From: CAMPJU01 sp046566095
GTDB lineage: Bacteria; Pseudomonadota; Gammaproteobacteria; Xanthomonadales; Xanthomonadaceae
Assembly: GCA_046566095.1 (NCBI GenBank)
Contig: JBKHXI010000067.1
Span: forward strand, 1-22,755
Length of the DNA stretch: 22,755 nt
Reading direction: 5' to 3'
The translations under genes were made by a program, and so were the position numbers. The notes under the pieces were generated by a model, which worked only from the letters and a program-made list of their open reading frames with translations, searched no databases and had not been told where the DNA came from. Of the stretch, positions 1 to 10,434 are shown in pieces. Positions within the stretch are counted from its first letter, which is position 1. Every line of letters starts with the position of its first letter.

Positions 1-664
1 GCCCGGCGCCGCGGGCGAGCGCGGCGTCGGCCTGCGGCCAGCGTTCGCGCAGCAGCGGCAGCACCCGGTGGCGCAGGAAGTTGCGGTCCAGGTCCGGATC
101 CTCGTTGGCAGGATCCTCGATCCATTCCAGTGCGTGCGCGCGCGCATGGGCCAGCAGGCGCGCGCGCGGCTGATCCAGCAGCGGCCGCCACAGCCAGCCG
201 CCGGCGAACGGCCGCCACGGCCGCATCGCCGCCAGGCCGTCGACGCCGGAGCCGCGCAGGGCGCGCAGCAGGAAGGTCTCGGCCTGGTCCTGGCGATGGT
301 GGGCGAGCGCGAGGATGGCGCCGGCGGGCAGGGCCCCGGCGAAGGCGGCGTGGCGTGCGGCGCGCGCCGCGGCCTCGGGGCCGGTCCCGGCAGCGCGGTC
401 GACCCGCACCCGGATCACTTCCAGCGGCACGCCGAGGCGCCGGCACATGCTGCCGCAATGCTGCGCCCACGCCTCGGCGTCCGGATGCAGGCCGTGCTGC
501 ACGTGGACCGCGCCCAGCCCGCGCGCGCCGATCCCGGGCGACGTCGCCAGCAGGTGCAGGAGCACGGTCGAATCCAGTCCGCCGCTGAAGCCGACCCGCA
601 CCGGGGCGTCGGCACCGGCCGGTGCGGGCGGCGGCGGGAGGGCGATGGCGGGCGTGCCGGACAC
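1..664 (-). CDS. tilS: tRNA(Ile)-lysidine synthase, 5' part only (runs off the left edge)
   Basis: TilS makes lysidine at the wobble cytidine of the AUA-reading tRNA-Ile, using ATP and lysine in the cytoplasm. About 221 N-terminal residues are present and the C-terminal domains lie outside the window. The PP-loop ATP-pyrophosphatase motif SGGLDS is at residues 27-32, followed by VHVQHGLHPDAEAW, then HHRQDQAETFLLRALRGSG and IEDPANED...RNFLRHRVLPLL, all typical of the TilS N-terminal domain. The frame is open back to the accA stop codon and contains no ATG; GTG at 664 is the most plausible start, although no clear ribosome binding site precedes it. GTG at 601 would leave almost nothing before the PP-loop. 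The N-terminus has an odd proline/alanine-rich stretch (residues 10-21). It follows accA by 72 bases and is probably cotranscribed. The family is certain; the start is not. Confidence 0.93.
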   Translation of the reverse strand, partial: MSGTPAIALPPPPAPAGADAPVRVGFSGGLDSTVLLHLLATSPGIGARGLGAVHVQHGLHPDAEAWAQHCGSMCRRLGVPLEVIRVRVDRAAGTGPEAAARAARHAAFAGALPAGAILALAHHRQDQAETFLLRALRGSGVDGLAAMRPWRPFAGGWLWRPLLDQPRARLLAHARAHALEWIEDPANEDPDLDRNFLRHRVLPLLRERWPQADAALARGAG

Positions 665-736
665 CGGGCGATGGTGCCACGCGCGCGGCGCCGATGCGGC
701 GGCGCGACCGGCCCCGCGCCGCCCGCGCGCGCGGGC

Positions 737-1696
737 TCAGGCGCTCTCGTAGGCGCCGTAGCCGCGCAGCCGCGCGTAGCGCCGTTCCAGCAGTTCGTCC
801 AGCGGCAGGGCCTGCAGCGTGTCGAGTTCGTTGAGCAGCACCGCCTTGAGCCGGGTCGCGGTCTGCACCGGGTTGCGGTGGGCGCCGCCGATCGGTTCGC
901 GCACCACCTTGTCGACCAGCCCGAGCTCCTTGAGCCGCCTGGCGGTCAGGCCGAGCTGCTCGGCGGCGTCCTTGGCCTTGTCGGCCGACTTCCACAGGAT
1001 CGAGGCGCAGCCTTCCGGCGAGATCACCGAGTAGGTGCTGTATTCGAGCATGATCGTGCGGTCGCCGACGCCGATCGCCAGCGCGCCGCCCGAGCCGCCC
1101 TCGCCGATCACGGTGCACACGATCGGCACCCGCAGCTCGGCCATCTCCAGCAGGTTGCGGGCGATCGCCTCGGACTGGCCGCGCTCCTCGGCGCCGACGC
1201 CGGGGTAGGCGCCGGGCGTGTCGATGAAGGTCAGCACCGGCAGGCCGAAGCGCTCGGCCAGCTTCATCAGCCGCAGCGCCTTGCGATAGCCCTCCGGCCG
1301 CGGCATGCCGAAGTTGCGGCGCACCTTGGACTTGGTGTCGCGGCCCTTCTGGTGGCCGACCAGCACCACGCTGCGGCCGTCGATGCGCGCCAGGCCGCCG
1401 ACGATGGCCGGGTCGTCGGCGTATGCGCGGTCGCCGGCCAGCTCCTGGAACTCCTCGCACATCACCCGGATGTAGTCGTTGGTGTACGGCCGCGCCGGGT
1501 GCCGCGCCAGCTGCGAGACCTGCCAGGGCGAGAGGTCGCGGAAGATGTGCGCGGTGCGCTGGCGCAGCTTGTTCTGCAGGGCGTGGATTTCGGCGTCGAT
1601 GTTGACCGCCGGGCCGCGGCTGGCGTGGCGCAGTTCCTGGATCTTGGCCTCCAGGTCGGCGATGGGCTGCTCGAAGTCGAGGTAGTTCGGGTTCAT
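737..1696 (-). CDS. accA: Acetyl-CoA carboxylase carboxyltransferase subunit alpha
   Basis: AccA forms, with AccD, the carboxyltransferase half of acetyl-CoA carboxylase. It moves the carboxyl group from carboxybiotin to acetyl-CoA to give malonyl-CoA, the first committed step of fatty acid synthesis. The 319-residue length matches the family. Visible hallmarks are the N-terminal MNPNYLDFEQPIADLEAKI helix, GHQKGRDTKSKVRRNFGMP, FIDTPGAYPGVGAEERGQ, the oxyanion-type loop GEGGSGGALAIGVGDR and SVISPEGCASILWK. The ATG at 1696 begins exactly where AccA proteins normally begin, but no good Shine-Dalgarno precedes it. It lies 82 bases downstream of dnaE, the usual dnaE-accA order. A TAGACT box about 40 bases upstream on the minus strand could be a weak -10, but no matching -35 is evident. 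Confidence 0.98.
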   Translation of the reverse strand: MNPNYLDFEQPIADLEAKIQELRHASRGPAVNIDAEIHALQNKLRQRTAHIFRDLSPWQVSQLARHPARPYTNDYIRVMCEEFQELAGDRAYADDPAIVGGLARIDGRSVVLVGHQKGRDTKSKVRRNFGMPRPEGYRKALRLMKLAERFGLPVLTFIDTPGAYPGVGAEERGQSEAIARNLLEMAELRVPIVCTVIGEGGSGGALAIGVGDRTIMLEYSTYSVISPEGCASILWKSADKAKDAAEQLGLTARRLKELGLVDKVVREPIGGAHRNPVQTATRLKAVLLNELDTLQALPLDELLERRYARLRGYGAYESA

Positions 1697-1761
1697 GCGG
1701 GGCCGGAGGCCGTGGGTGCCGGTCGATGCGACAGTCTAGCCCAGCGCCCGCCGCCGCACCG

Positions 1762-1776
1762 GCCCGGCGGCCGGGC
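1762..1776 (-). terminator. Short GC hairpin directly after dnaE
   Basis: The arms GCCCGG and CCGGGC (6 bp, 3-base loop) begin two bases beyond the dnaE stop codon. No U-run follows, so this could be a pause, an mRNA 3'-end stabiliser or chance in GC-rich DNA. It is too weak to call a true intrinsic terminator. Confidence 0.2.
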
Positions 1777-1778
1777 GC

Positions 1779-5357
<3,579 letters not shown>

Positions 5358-5400
5358 CCGCGGTCAGGCGCTCGCCGGCGCGGGCGGCCGGCCAGCCTGC

Positions 5401-5429
5401 AGGGTAGGCGGCGTGCCCGGCAGCGGCAA
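5401..5429 (-). promoter_or_regulatory. Candidate sigma-70-type promoter for dnaE
   Basis: On the minus strand, TTGCCG (5429-5424) and TACCCT (5406-5401) are separated by 17 bases, and the -10 lies about 44 bases before the dnaE ATG. TTG and TA...T are the most conserved positions and they match, but the rest does not, and high GC makes any such call tentative. A local promoter would make sense because the accessory module has separated dnaE from the lpx operon. Confidence 0.35.
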
Positions 5430-5478
5430 GGCTTGACACCGGCGCGGACGCCGCCGGGCGACGGCCGCGCCGGCGGGC

Positions 5479-6120
5479 TCAGCCGACCCGGAACGGACGC
5501 CGCGGCTGGCCGGCCTCGACGTCGGCGTAGTGGCGCTCGCGGACCGCGGCGCGCTGGCGCCACAGCGCCAGCTCGTCGAGCCGGTCGCGGATCCAGGCCG
5601 CGCGCCGCCGGTCGGCGCCGCCGTCGCGCCGGGCCTGGCCGCGCCAGGCGCAGAAATCGCGGTACTCCTCGGCCTCGTCGCAGATCGCCGGCCAGGCCAG
5701 TTCCAGCAGCAGCACGTCGTCGAGCAGGCCGAGCAGCGGCACCCGGTCGGGGATCAGGTCCTCGCCCTGGTCTAGGTAGGCGATCAGCCTGCGCACCCGC
5801 GCGCGGTCGGCGGCGCGCGCGTCCCAGTCGGGGTCGGCGAGCATCCGGCGCAGTTCCTCGATGCGGTTGAGCCGTTCGGCCAGGACTGTGCGCGCCTCGG
5901 CCTCGGGCAGGTGCAGCAGCCACTGCGCCAGCGCGGCCAGGTCCTCGGCGGTGACTCGGCGTGCGTCCGGGTGGACCTCATGCAGCAGCGCGTCGAAGGC
6001 CGCGACCCGGGCGGGTTCGAACGACGGGCAGGCCGCCGCCGACGAGGCGGCGCCGGCCGGACGCGCCGCGTCGGGATGCGGCAGCGGCGTGTCGGTCGGG
6101 GTGGGGGGCAGGTTGCGCAT
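5479..6120 (-). CDS. DUF1232 (YkvA-like) protein, paralogue A
   Basis: A 213-aa protein of unknown function. Residues 113-157 contain the DUF1232 signature, read as AYLDQGEDLIPDRVPLLG, then LLDD and DEAEEYRDF. DUF1232 proteins are small, often membrane-associated and uncharacterised. Before it lies a region (about residues 38-100) shared with the neighbouring paralogue B, including an F-D-x-LL motif and an aspartate/tryptophan turn ADPDW. The first 35 residues are proline/alanine-rich and probably disordered; the last 50 are charged and helical. There is no signal peptide or convincing transmembrane helix, although the DLIPD segment is hydrophobic. The ATG at 6120 is chosen because GGAGG sits 6 bases before it; the frame could extend to 6204 but without such a site. 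The gene lies 204 bases after paralogue B and 121 bases before dnaE. The domain assignment is firm; no function can be proposed. Confidence 0.85.
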   Translation of the reverse strand: MRNLPPTPTDTPLPHPDAARPAGAASSAAACPSFEPARVAAFDALLHEVHPDARRVTAEDLAALAQWLLHLPEAEARTVLAERLNRIEELRRMLADPDWDARAADRARVRRLIAYLDQGEDLIPDRVPLLGLLDDVLLLELAWPAICDEAEEYRDFCAWRGQARRDGGADRRRAAWIRDRLDELALWRQRAAVRERHYADVEAGQPRRPFRVG

Positions 6121-6270
6121 GGCGCACCTCCATCGCATGCAGCGGAGGGGCCGCGCGTGGCCGGCGGCGGGCGCGACCGGACTCCAGGGTACTGTTGCGA
6201 GCATGCGCCTTCGCGCCGGATTTGTCGTTAGCGCGGAGTGAGGATGCCGCGCCCGCGCCGCCGACGCCGG

Positions 6271-6296
6271 GCCCGGGGCCGTACACGGCCACGGGC
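6271..6296 (-). terminator. Strong hairpin between the two DUF1232 genes
   Basis: Two arms (GCCCG, a mismatched G, GGCCGT / ACGGCC, a mismatched A, CGGGC) form an 11-bp stem with one internal mismatch and a 2-base loop, about 30 bases past the stop codon of paralogue B. There is no U-tract on either strand. It could attenuate or terminate read-through from paralogue B into A. The rest of the 6121-6324 gap shows no convincing promoter or open frame. Confidence 0.3.
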
Positions 6297-6324
6297 GACG
6301 GGCGGCGCCGCATGTCCGCAGCGC

Positions 6325-6993
6325 TCAGTGGATGCTGAACAGCGCCGCCGGCCGGGGCAGGTAGCTCGACTCGCGGATGCCGCGGCGATGCCCGGCCAGC
6401 GCGGCTTCGGCCATCCGCGCCTGGATCCAGTCCTGGCGGTCGAAGCGGAACTCGAGGGCGGGCAGCCCGCGCAGCGCGGCCTCGATCCGGCGCACGCGGT
6501 TGAAGTCGAGGTAGTCGGCCACCTCGTCCTCCAGCCGCGACCATGCGGCCTTGACCACGATGGCGTCGTCGAGCCGGCCGATCCGCGGCAGGCTGTCGGG
6601 GATCAGGTCGTCCTGGCCGCGCAGGTAGCCGACCACCAGGGCGGCGACCTCGCCGGCATCGTTGGCGGCGGTCCAGCCGGGGTCGCCGACCATCCAGGCC
6701 AGGGCGGTGCCGCGGCGCAGCTGCTGGCGGATGCAGCGCGGCATGGCGGGGCCGGCGCCGGCCTCGCCGCCGTCGAGCAGCTGGCGGGCGGCGGTGGCGA
6801 TGCGGTCGCTGTCGAGCGGGGCGTTGCCGCCGCCGACGCGTTCGAGCAGGGTGTTGAAGCGGTCGAGCCCGCGCGCATCCAGGTCGATGCGGGCGATCCG
6901 GTGGCGGCGGCTGCTGCCCGGCGGGCGGGGCTGCTCGAGGACCGACGGCAGCGGGTCGATGGCGTTCAGGGCGAGGGCGTTGCTGGCGTACAT
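6325..6993 (-). CDS. DUF1232 (YkvA-like) protein, paralogue B
   Basis: A 222-aa protein of unknown function, paralogous to the product of 5479-6120. The DUF1232 core is at residues 119-164 (VGYLRGQDDLIPD, then RIGRLDDAIVV and LEDEVADYLDF). The preceding region shares LDRFNTLLERV (about 43-53) and MVGDPGW (101-107) with paralogue A's FDALL and ADPDW. The N-terminus MYASNALALNAIDPLPSVLE is neither a signal peptide nor a membrane segment. The C-terminus carries an aromatic/arginine-rich segment (EFRFDRQDW, then a SSYLPRP tail). ATG at 6993 is supported by GGAGA 6 bases upstream. It is transcribed divergently from the regulator at 7132, sharing a 138-base intergenic region, so it is a natural candidate target of that regulator. 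This is inference from position only. Confidence 0.85.
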   Translation of the reverse strand: MYASNALALNAIDPLPSVLEQPRPPGSSRRHRIARIDLDARGLDRFNTLLERVGGGNAPLDSDRIATAARQLLDGGEAGAGPAMPRCIRQQLRRGTALAWMVGDPGWTAANDAGEVAALVVGYLRGQDDLIPDSLPRIGRLDDAIVVKAAWSRLEDEVADYLDFNRVRRIEAALRGLPALEFRFDRQDWIQARMAEAALAGHRRGIRESSYLPRPAALFSIH

Positions 6994-7060
6994 GGTGGTC
7001 TCCGGGTGTCTGGGGCGCCGACGTCCGGCGCACGGCCAGATTGCGGCGGCGGCCGCGTTG

Positions 7061-7122
7061 GGTCATGAGCAGCGCCCGATTCTTCCCTTCCCCCCTGCAC
7101 AGGCTTCGATGACGGTCATGAG
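7061..7122. promoter_or_regulatory. Pair of 9-bp direct repeats in the divergent intergenic region
   Basis: GGTCATGAG occurs at 7061-7069 and again at 7114-7122, 53 bases apart (about five helical turns), between the divergent paralogue B and regulator genes. OmpR-type winged-helix proteins usually bind direct repeats, so these could be operator half-sites. The second copy overlaps the regulator's ribosome binding region. Repeats this short can arise by chance, and I saw no clear -35/-10 pair in either direction in 6994-7131. Confidence 0.25.
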
Positions 7123-7131
7123 GGATTCCTG

Positions 7132-9411
7132 ATGGAACCCGGAGGCCAACCGCACCCCGTGCCGCTGCACCTGCGCTGCGGCGCGATCGAGGTCGACGAG
7201 GCCGCGCACCTGCTGCGGGTGGAGGGCGAGGAGCGGCCGCTGGAGCCCAAGGCCTTCGCGGTGCTGCTGGCGCTGCTGCGGCAGCCGGGGCAGCTGGTGG
7301 GCCACGACGAGCTGCTGGATGCGGTCTGGGGGCATCGCCACGTCACGCCGGGGGTGGTGACCCGGGCGATCTCGCAGTTGCGGGCGGCGCTCGACGACGA
7401 CCCGCACCATCCGCGCTACATACAGACCCGCCACGCCCTGGGCTATCGCTTCATCGGGGAGCTGGAGCCGGTGCCGGCGGCGGATTCGGCCGCGACGGCG
7501 CCGCAGGGGCCGGTTCCGGTATCCGGTGCGGCGGACGCCTTCCCGTCCCCGCCCCCGGCGGCCGCGGCAGACCGGGCCGGCACGGTCCTGGCGGCGGCTG
7601 CGCCGGCGATGGCCACGCGTCCGGGTAGCGACACGCCCGCGGCCGTGGACGCGGGACGCGGGCGCCGTTCCGAGGACCGCCGCAGCGACGAGCGTCGCGC
7701 CGCCCTGGACGGGCGCGCGGCCAGCGCCCCGCGCACGCGCCTGCCTGACGCCGTGTGGCTGGCCGCCGTCGTGCTGGCGGCCGCGCTGCTGGCACTGTGG
7801 GCGGCGACCCGCCCGGACGCGCCGGCGCCCCGCGCGCGCGCCGCATCGATCGTGGTCCTGCCCTTCGCCAGCCTGAGCGACGATCCGCAGGACCGCTATT
7901 TCGCGGAAGGGCTGGCGATCGAGATGCACGATGCGCTGGCCGGCATCCCCGGCCTGCAGGTCGCCGCGCAACCGGCCGCCGGCCAGGATCCGGCCGCCAG
8001 CCGCGACCCGCGGGAGCTGGGCCGGCGCTTCGGCGTGGCCACGGTGCTGGACGCCAGCGTCCGCCGCGAGGGCCGCAGGGTGCTGGTCAACGCCCGACTG
8101 GTCGATACCGCCAGCGGCTTCACGCTCTGGCACGAACGCTACGACCGCGAGGCGGCGGACGTGTTCGCCCTGCAGGGCGCGATCGCCGCCGAGGTGGTGG
8201 CGGCGCTGCCGCTGTCGCGCCCGGTCGACGGCGCGCGCCTGGCCATGCGCTTGGCGCCGACCCGCAGCCACGCCGCCTACGACCTGTACCTGAAGGGCCA
8301 GGCCCTGCTGCTGGCGTCCGCCGGCCACGGCCGCATGGACGAGGCGATCGGCTATTTCCGCCAGGCGCTGGCGACCGATCCGCGCTTCGCGCGGGCCCAG
8401 GCCGGGATCTGCCGGGCCGAGATCCGCCGGTTCGAGGCGGCCCGCGACGCGGACGCGTTCGCCCGCGCGCAGGCGGCATGCGCCCGCGCGGCAGGGATGG
8501 ACCCGGGCCTGCGCGAGGTGGATCTGGCCCTGGGCGACCTGGCGCGGGTGCGCGGCGAACTGGACCAGGCCGAAGCCCGCTACCAGCGCGCGCTCGACGA
8601 CATGTCGCTGCGGCCTTCGGCCTACTTGGGCATGGCCCGCGTGCAGCGCGCGCGCGGGCAGCCGGCGCTGGCCCTGGACTATTTCGAACGCGCGCGCCAG
8701 CTGCGTCCCGGCGATGCGGTGATCCACCGCGAGCTGGGCTACCACCACTACCTGGCCGGCGACCTGGAGGCGGCGGTGGAGGCCTACCGGGTCGCCAGCA
8801 CGCTCGACCCGGACGACCCCGGCCTGTGGGCCAGCCTCGGCGGGCTGCGCCTGGCCGGCGGCGATGCCGCCGGCGCCGAGCAGGCCTTCGCCCGCTCGCT
8901 GGAGATCGAGCCCTCGTACGCCGCGCTCAGCAACCTGGGCACGCTGCGCTACGAGCAGGGCCGCTACCCCGAGGCGGCCGCGCTGTTCCGCCGGGCGGCG
9001 GCGCTGGACCCCGAGGATTTCCGGGTGCTGGGCAACCTCGGCGACGCGCTGGCGGCGGTGCCGGCCACCGCCGCGGAGGCCGCGGACGCCTACCGGCGCG
9101 CCGCGGAGATGGCCGGGCGCTATCTGGCGATCGGCGCCGACGACGCCGAGGCGCTGGCCTGGCTGGCCTGGTACCGCGCCAACCTCGGCGAGGCGGCGGC
9201 GGCGCGGGAGCTGGCGGCGCGGGCCGAGTCGCTGCAGCCCGAGCGCGGCGAGGTGGCGTTCGTGGTCGCGCAGACCCTGGCCCTGCTCGGCGATGCGGAG
9301 GCCGCGCGCGCGCGGCTCGACCGGGCCCGGCGCCTGGACGTGCCGGAAAGCCGGATCCGCGCCTCGCCGTTGCTGCGGCGGCTGCCGGCGGCCGCCCCCG
9401 GGCGCGGATGA
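7132..9411 (+). CDS. Membrane-anchored winged-helix (CadC-like) regulator with TPR sensor region
   Basis: A 759-aa one-component regulator. Residues 13-111 are an OmpR/PhoB-type winged-helix DNA-binding domain (LEPKAFAVLLALL, then DELLDAVWGHR, VVTRAISQLRAAL and TRHALGYRF). A long Ala/Pro/Arg-rich linker (about 112-205) leads to one transmembrane helix (about 206-225, AVWLAAVVLAAALLALWAA), so the rest should face the periplasm. Residues 238-360 (IVVLPFASLSDDPQDRYFAEG and VDTASGFTLWHERYD) resemble the TolB-like/adenylate-cyclase-associated region often found in such regulators. The remainder is a run of TPR repeats (AIGYFRQALATDP, ALDYFERARQLRP, AAALFRRAAALDP). It lacks a receiver phospho-acceptor domain. 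ATG at 7132 has GAGG about 8 bases upstream. The signal is unknown; likely targets are its divergent neighbour and itself. It is on the strand opposite to all flanking housekeeping genes. Confidence 0.92.
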   Translation: MEPGGQPHPVPLHLRCGAIEVDEAAHLLRVEGEERPLEPKAFAVLLALLRQPGQLVGHDELLDAVWGHRHVTPGVVTRAISQLRAALDDDPHHPRYIQTRHALGYRFIGELEPVPAADSAATAPQGPVPVSGAADAFPSPPPAAAADRAGTVLAAAAPAMATRPGSDTPAAVDAGRGRRSEDRRSDERRAALDGRAASAPRTRLPDAVWLAAVVLAAALLALWAATRPDAPAPRARAASIVVLPFASLSDDPQDRYFAEGLAIEMHDALAGIPGLQVAAQPAAGQDPAASRDPRELGRRFGVATVLDASVRREGRRVLVNARLVDTASGFTLWHERYDREAADVFALQGAIAAEVVAALPLSRPVDGARLAMRLAPTRSHAAYDLYLKGQALLLASAGHGRMDEAIGYFRQALATDPRFARAQAGICRAEIRRFEAARDADAFARAQAACARAAGMDPGLREVDLALGDLARVRGELDQAEARYQRALDDMSLRPSAYLGMARVQRARGQPALALDYFERARQLRPGDAVIHRELGYHHYLAGDLEAAVEAYRVASTLDPDDPGLWASLGGLRLAGGDAAGAEQAFARSLEIEPSYAALSNLGTLRYEQGRYPEAAALFRRAAALDPEDFRVLGNLGDALAAVPATAAEAADAYRRAAEMAGRYLAIGADDAEALAWLAWYRANLGEAAAARELAARAESLQPERGEVAFVVAQTLALLGDAEAARARLDRARRLDVPESRIRASPLLRRLPAAAPGRG

Positions 9412-9460
9412 CGTGCGCCTGTTGAGGGCCGTCGGCGTGCGGCCGGACGAGGAGGCGAAG

Positions 9461-9757
9461 ATGAGCGAGGTAACGGTGAGGATCCGCCGCGATCCGGGCG
9501 CCCCGGCACCCACCGCCGATCCGGACCAGTGCCGGGTCCGCGACGGCGACCTGGTGGTGTTCGTCGGCGAGGCCGCCTTCGAGATCGCCTTCGAGGACGC
9601 GAGCCCCGGGCCGCCGGGCGCTCCGCTGCGGCTGCCGTCCCAGGCCGGGCAGGGCATGCAGCAGGCGCGGCTGCCGATCCGCAACCGCAAGGGCACCTAT
9701 CGCTATGCGATCCGGATGGACGGCGCCGAGGCCGATCCTGCGATCATCATCCACTGA
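9461..9757 (+). CDS. Small hypothetical protein, probably beta-rich (98 aa)
   Basis: I do not recognise this 98-aa protein. It starts 49 bases after the regulator stop codon, with a strong GGAGG 5 bases before the ATG, so it is very likely the second gene of a two-gene operon. The sequence alternates in a way that suggests beta strands: VTVRIRR, CRVRDGDLVVFVG, FEIAFED, a proline/glycine-rich loop (48-57), then GTYRYAIRMDG and DPAIIIH at the extreme C-terminus. This resembles a compact beta-sandwich of cupredoxin-like topology, but no metal-ligand set is visible (one Cys, one terminal His, three Met). It has no signal peptide or membrane segment. It ends 29 bases from the convergent rnhB. Confidence 0.75.
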   Translation: MSEVTVRIRRDPGAPAPTADPDQCRVRDGDLVVFVGEAAFEIAFEDASPGPPGAPLRLPSQAGQGMQQARLPIRNRKGTYRYAIRMDGAEADPAIIIH

Positions 9758-9786
9758 ACCATCCGCAAGCCGCGGCCGCCGGGCGC

Positions 9787-10434
9787 TCAGGCCGGGGCGG
9801 GGACCGGCCCCGGCCCGGGCATGGGCAGCAGATCGAGCTGCGGCGCCATCGCCGCGCGCACCGGCGCGAAGCTGCGGCGGTGCGCCGGGCAGGGCCCGAG
9901 CCGGGCCAGCGCCCGCAGGTGGGCGGGGGTGGCATAGCCCTTGTGCTCGGCGAAGCCGTAACCGGGCCAGCGTGCGTGCAGTGCGCACATGTGCCGGTCG
10001 CGCGCGACCTTGGCCAGGATCGAGGCGGCCATGATCGAGCGGTCGCGGGCGTCGCCGCCGACCAGGGCCTCGGCCGGGCAGGGCAGCCCGGGCGGCAGCC
10101 GATCGCCGTCGATCCGGGCCTGGCCGGCCACGTGCGCCACCGCCTCCAGCGCGCGGCGCATGCCGGCCAGGGTGGCCTGCAGGATGTTGAGCCGGTCGAT
10201 CTCCTCGACTTCCACGAACTCGATCCGCCAGGCCAGCGCGCGCTCGACGATGCGGGCGTAGAGCAGTTCGCGGCGCTGCGCGCACAGCTGCTTGGAATCG
10301 GCCAAGCCGTTGATCCGCGGCCGCGCCGGGTCGAACACCACCGCGGCGACCACCACCGGGCCGGCCAGCGGGCCGCGGCCGGCCTCGTCGACTCCCGCCA
10401 CCCGCGGCACCGGCGCCCGGTCGCGCGCGATCAT
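9787..10434 (-). CDS. rnhB: Ribonuclease HII
   Basis: RNase HII cleaves the RNA strand of RNA/DNA hybrids and nicks 5' of single ribonucleotides misincorporated in DNA. The 215-aa length is normal. The N-terminal motif GVDEAGRGPLAGPV provides the first two carboxylates (D16, E17); the IDGD and GGDARDRSIMAASILAKVARD segments provide the others (about D109 and D128). The conserved HKGYAT follows. The ATG at 10434 overlaps the lpxB stop in an ATGA, indicating translational coupling; a longer upstream frame exists but would lie inside lpxB. The C-terminal tail is proline-rich (PMPGPGPVPAPA). It is normally followed by dnaE, but here by the convergent plus-strand gene of the accessory module, so this is the end of the lpx operon. 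Confidence 0.97.
   Translation of the reverse strand: MIARDRAPVPRVAGVDEAGRGPLAGPVVVAAVVFDPARPRINGLADSKQLCAQRRELLYARIVERALAWRIEFVEVEEIDRLNILQATLAGMRRALEAVAHVAGQARIDGDRLPPGLPCPAEALVGGDARDRSIMAASILAKVARDRHMCALHARWPGYGFAEHKGYATPAHLRALARLGPCPAHRRSFAPVRAAMAPQLDLLPMPGPGPVPAPA

Noticed and set aside
7063..9696. Minus-strand open frame of 877 codons opposite the regulator
   Set aside because: It is the antisense shadow of the winged-helix/TPR gene, with Arg/Ala/Gln-rich composition, no family resemblance, and the sense frame has clear domains and a ribosome binding site.
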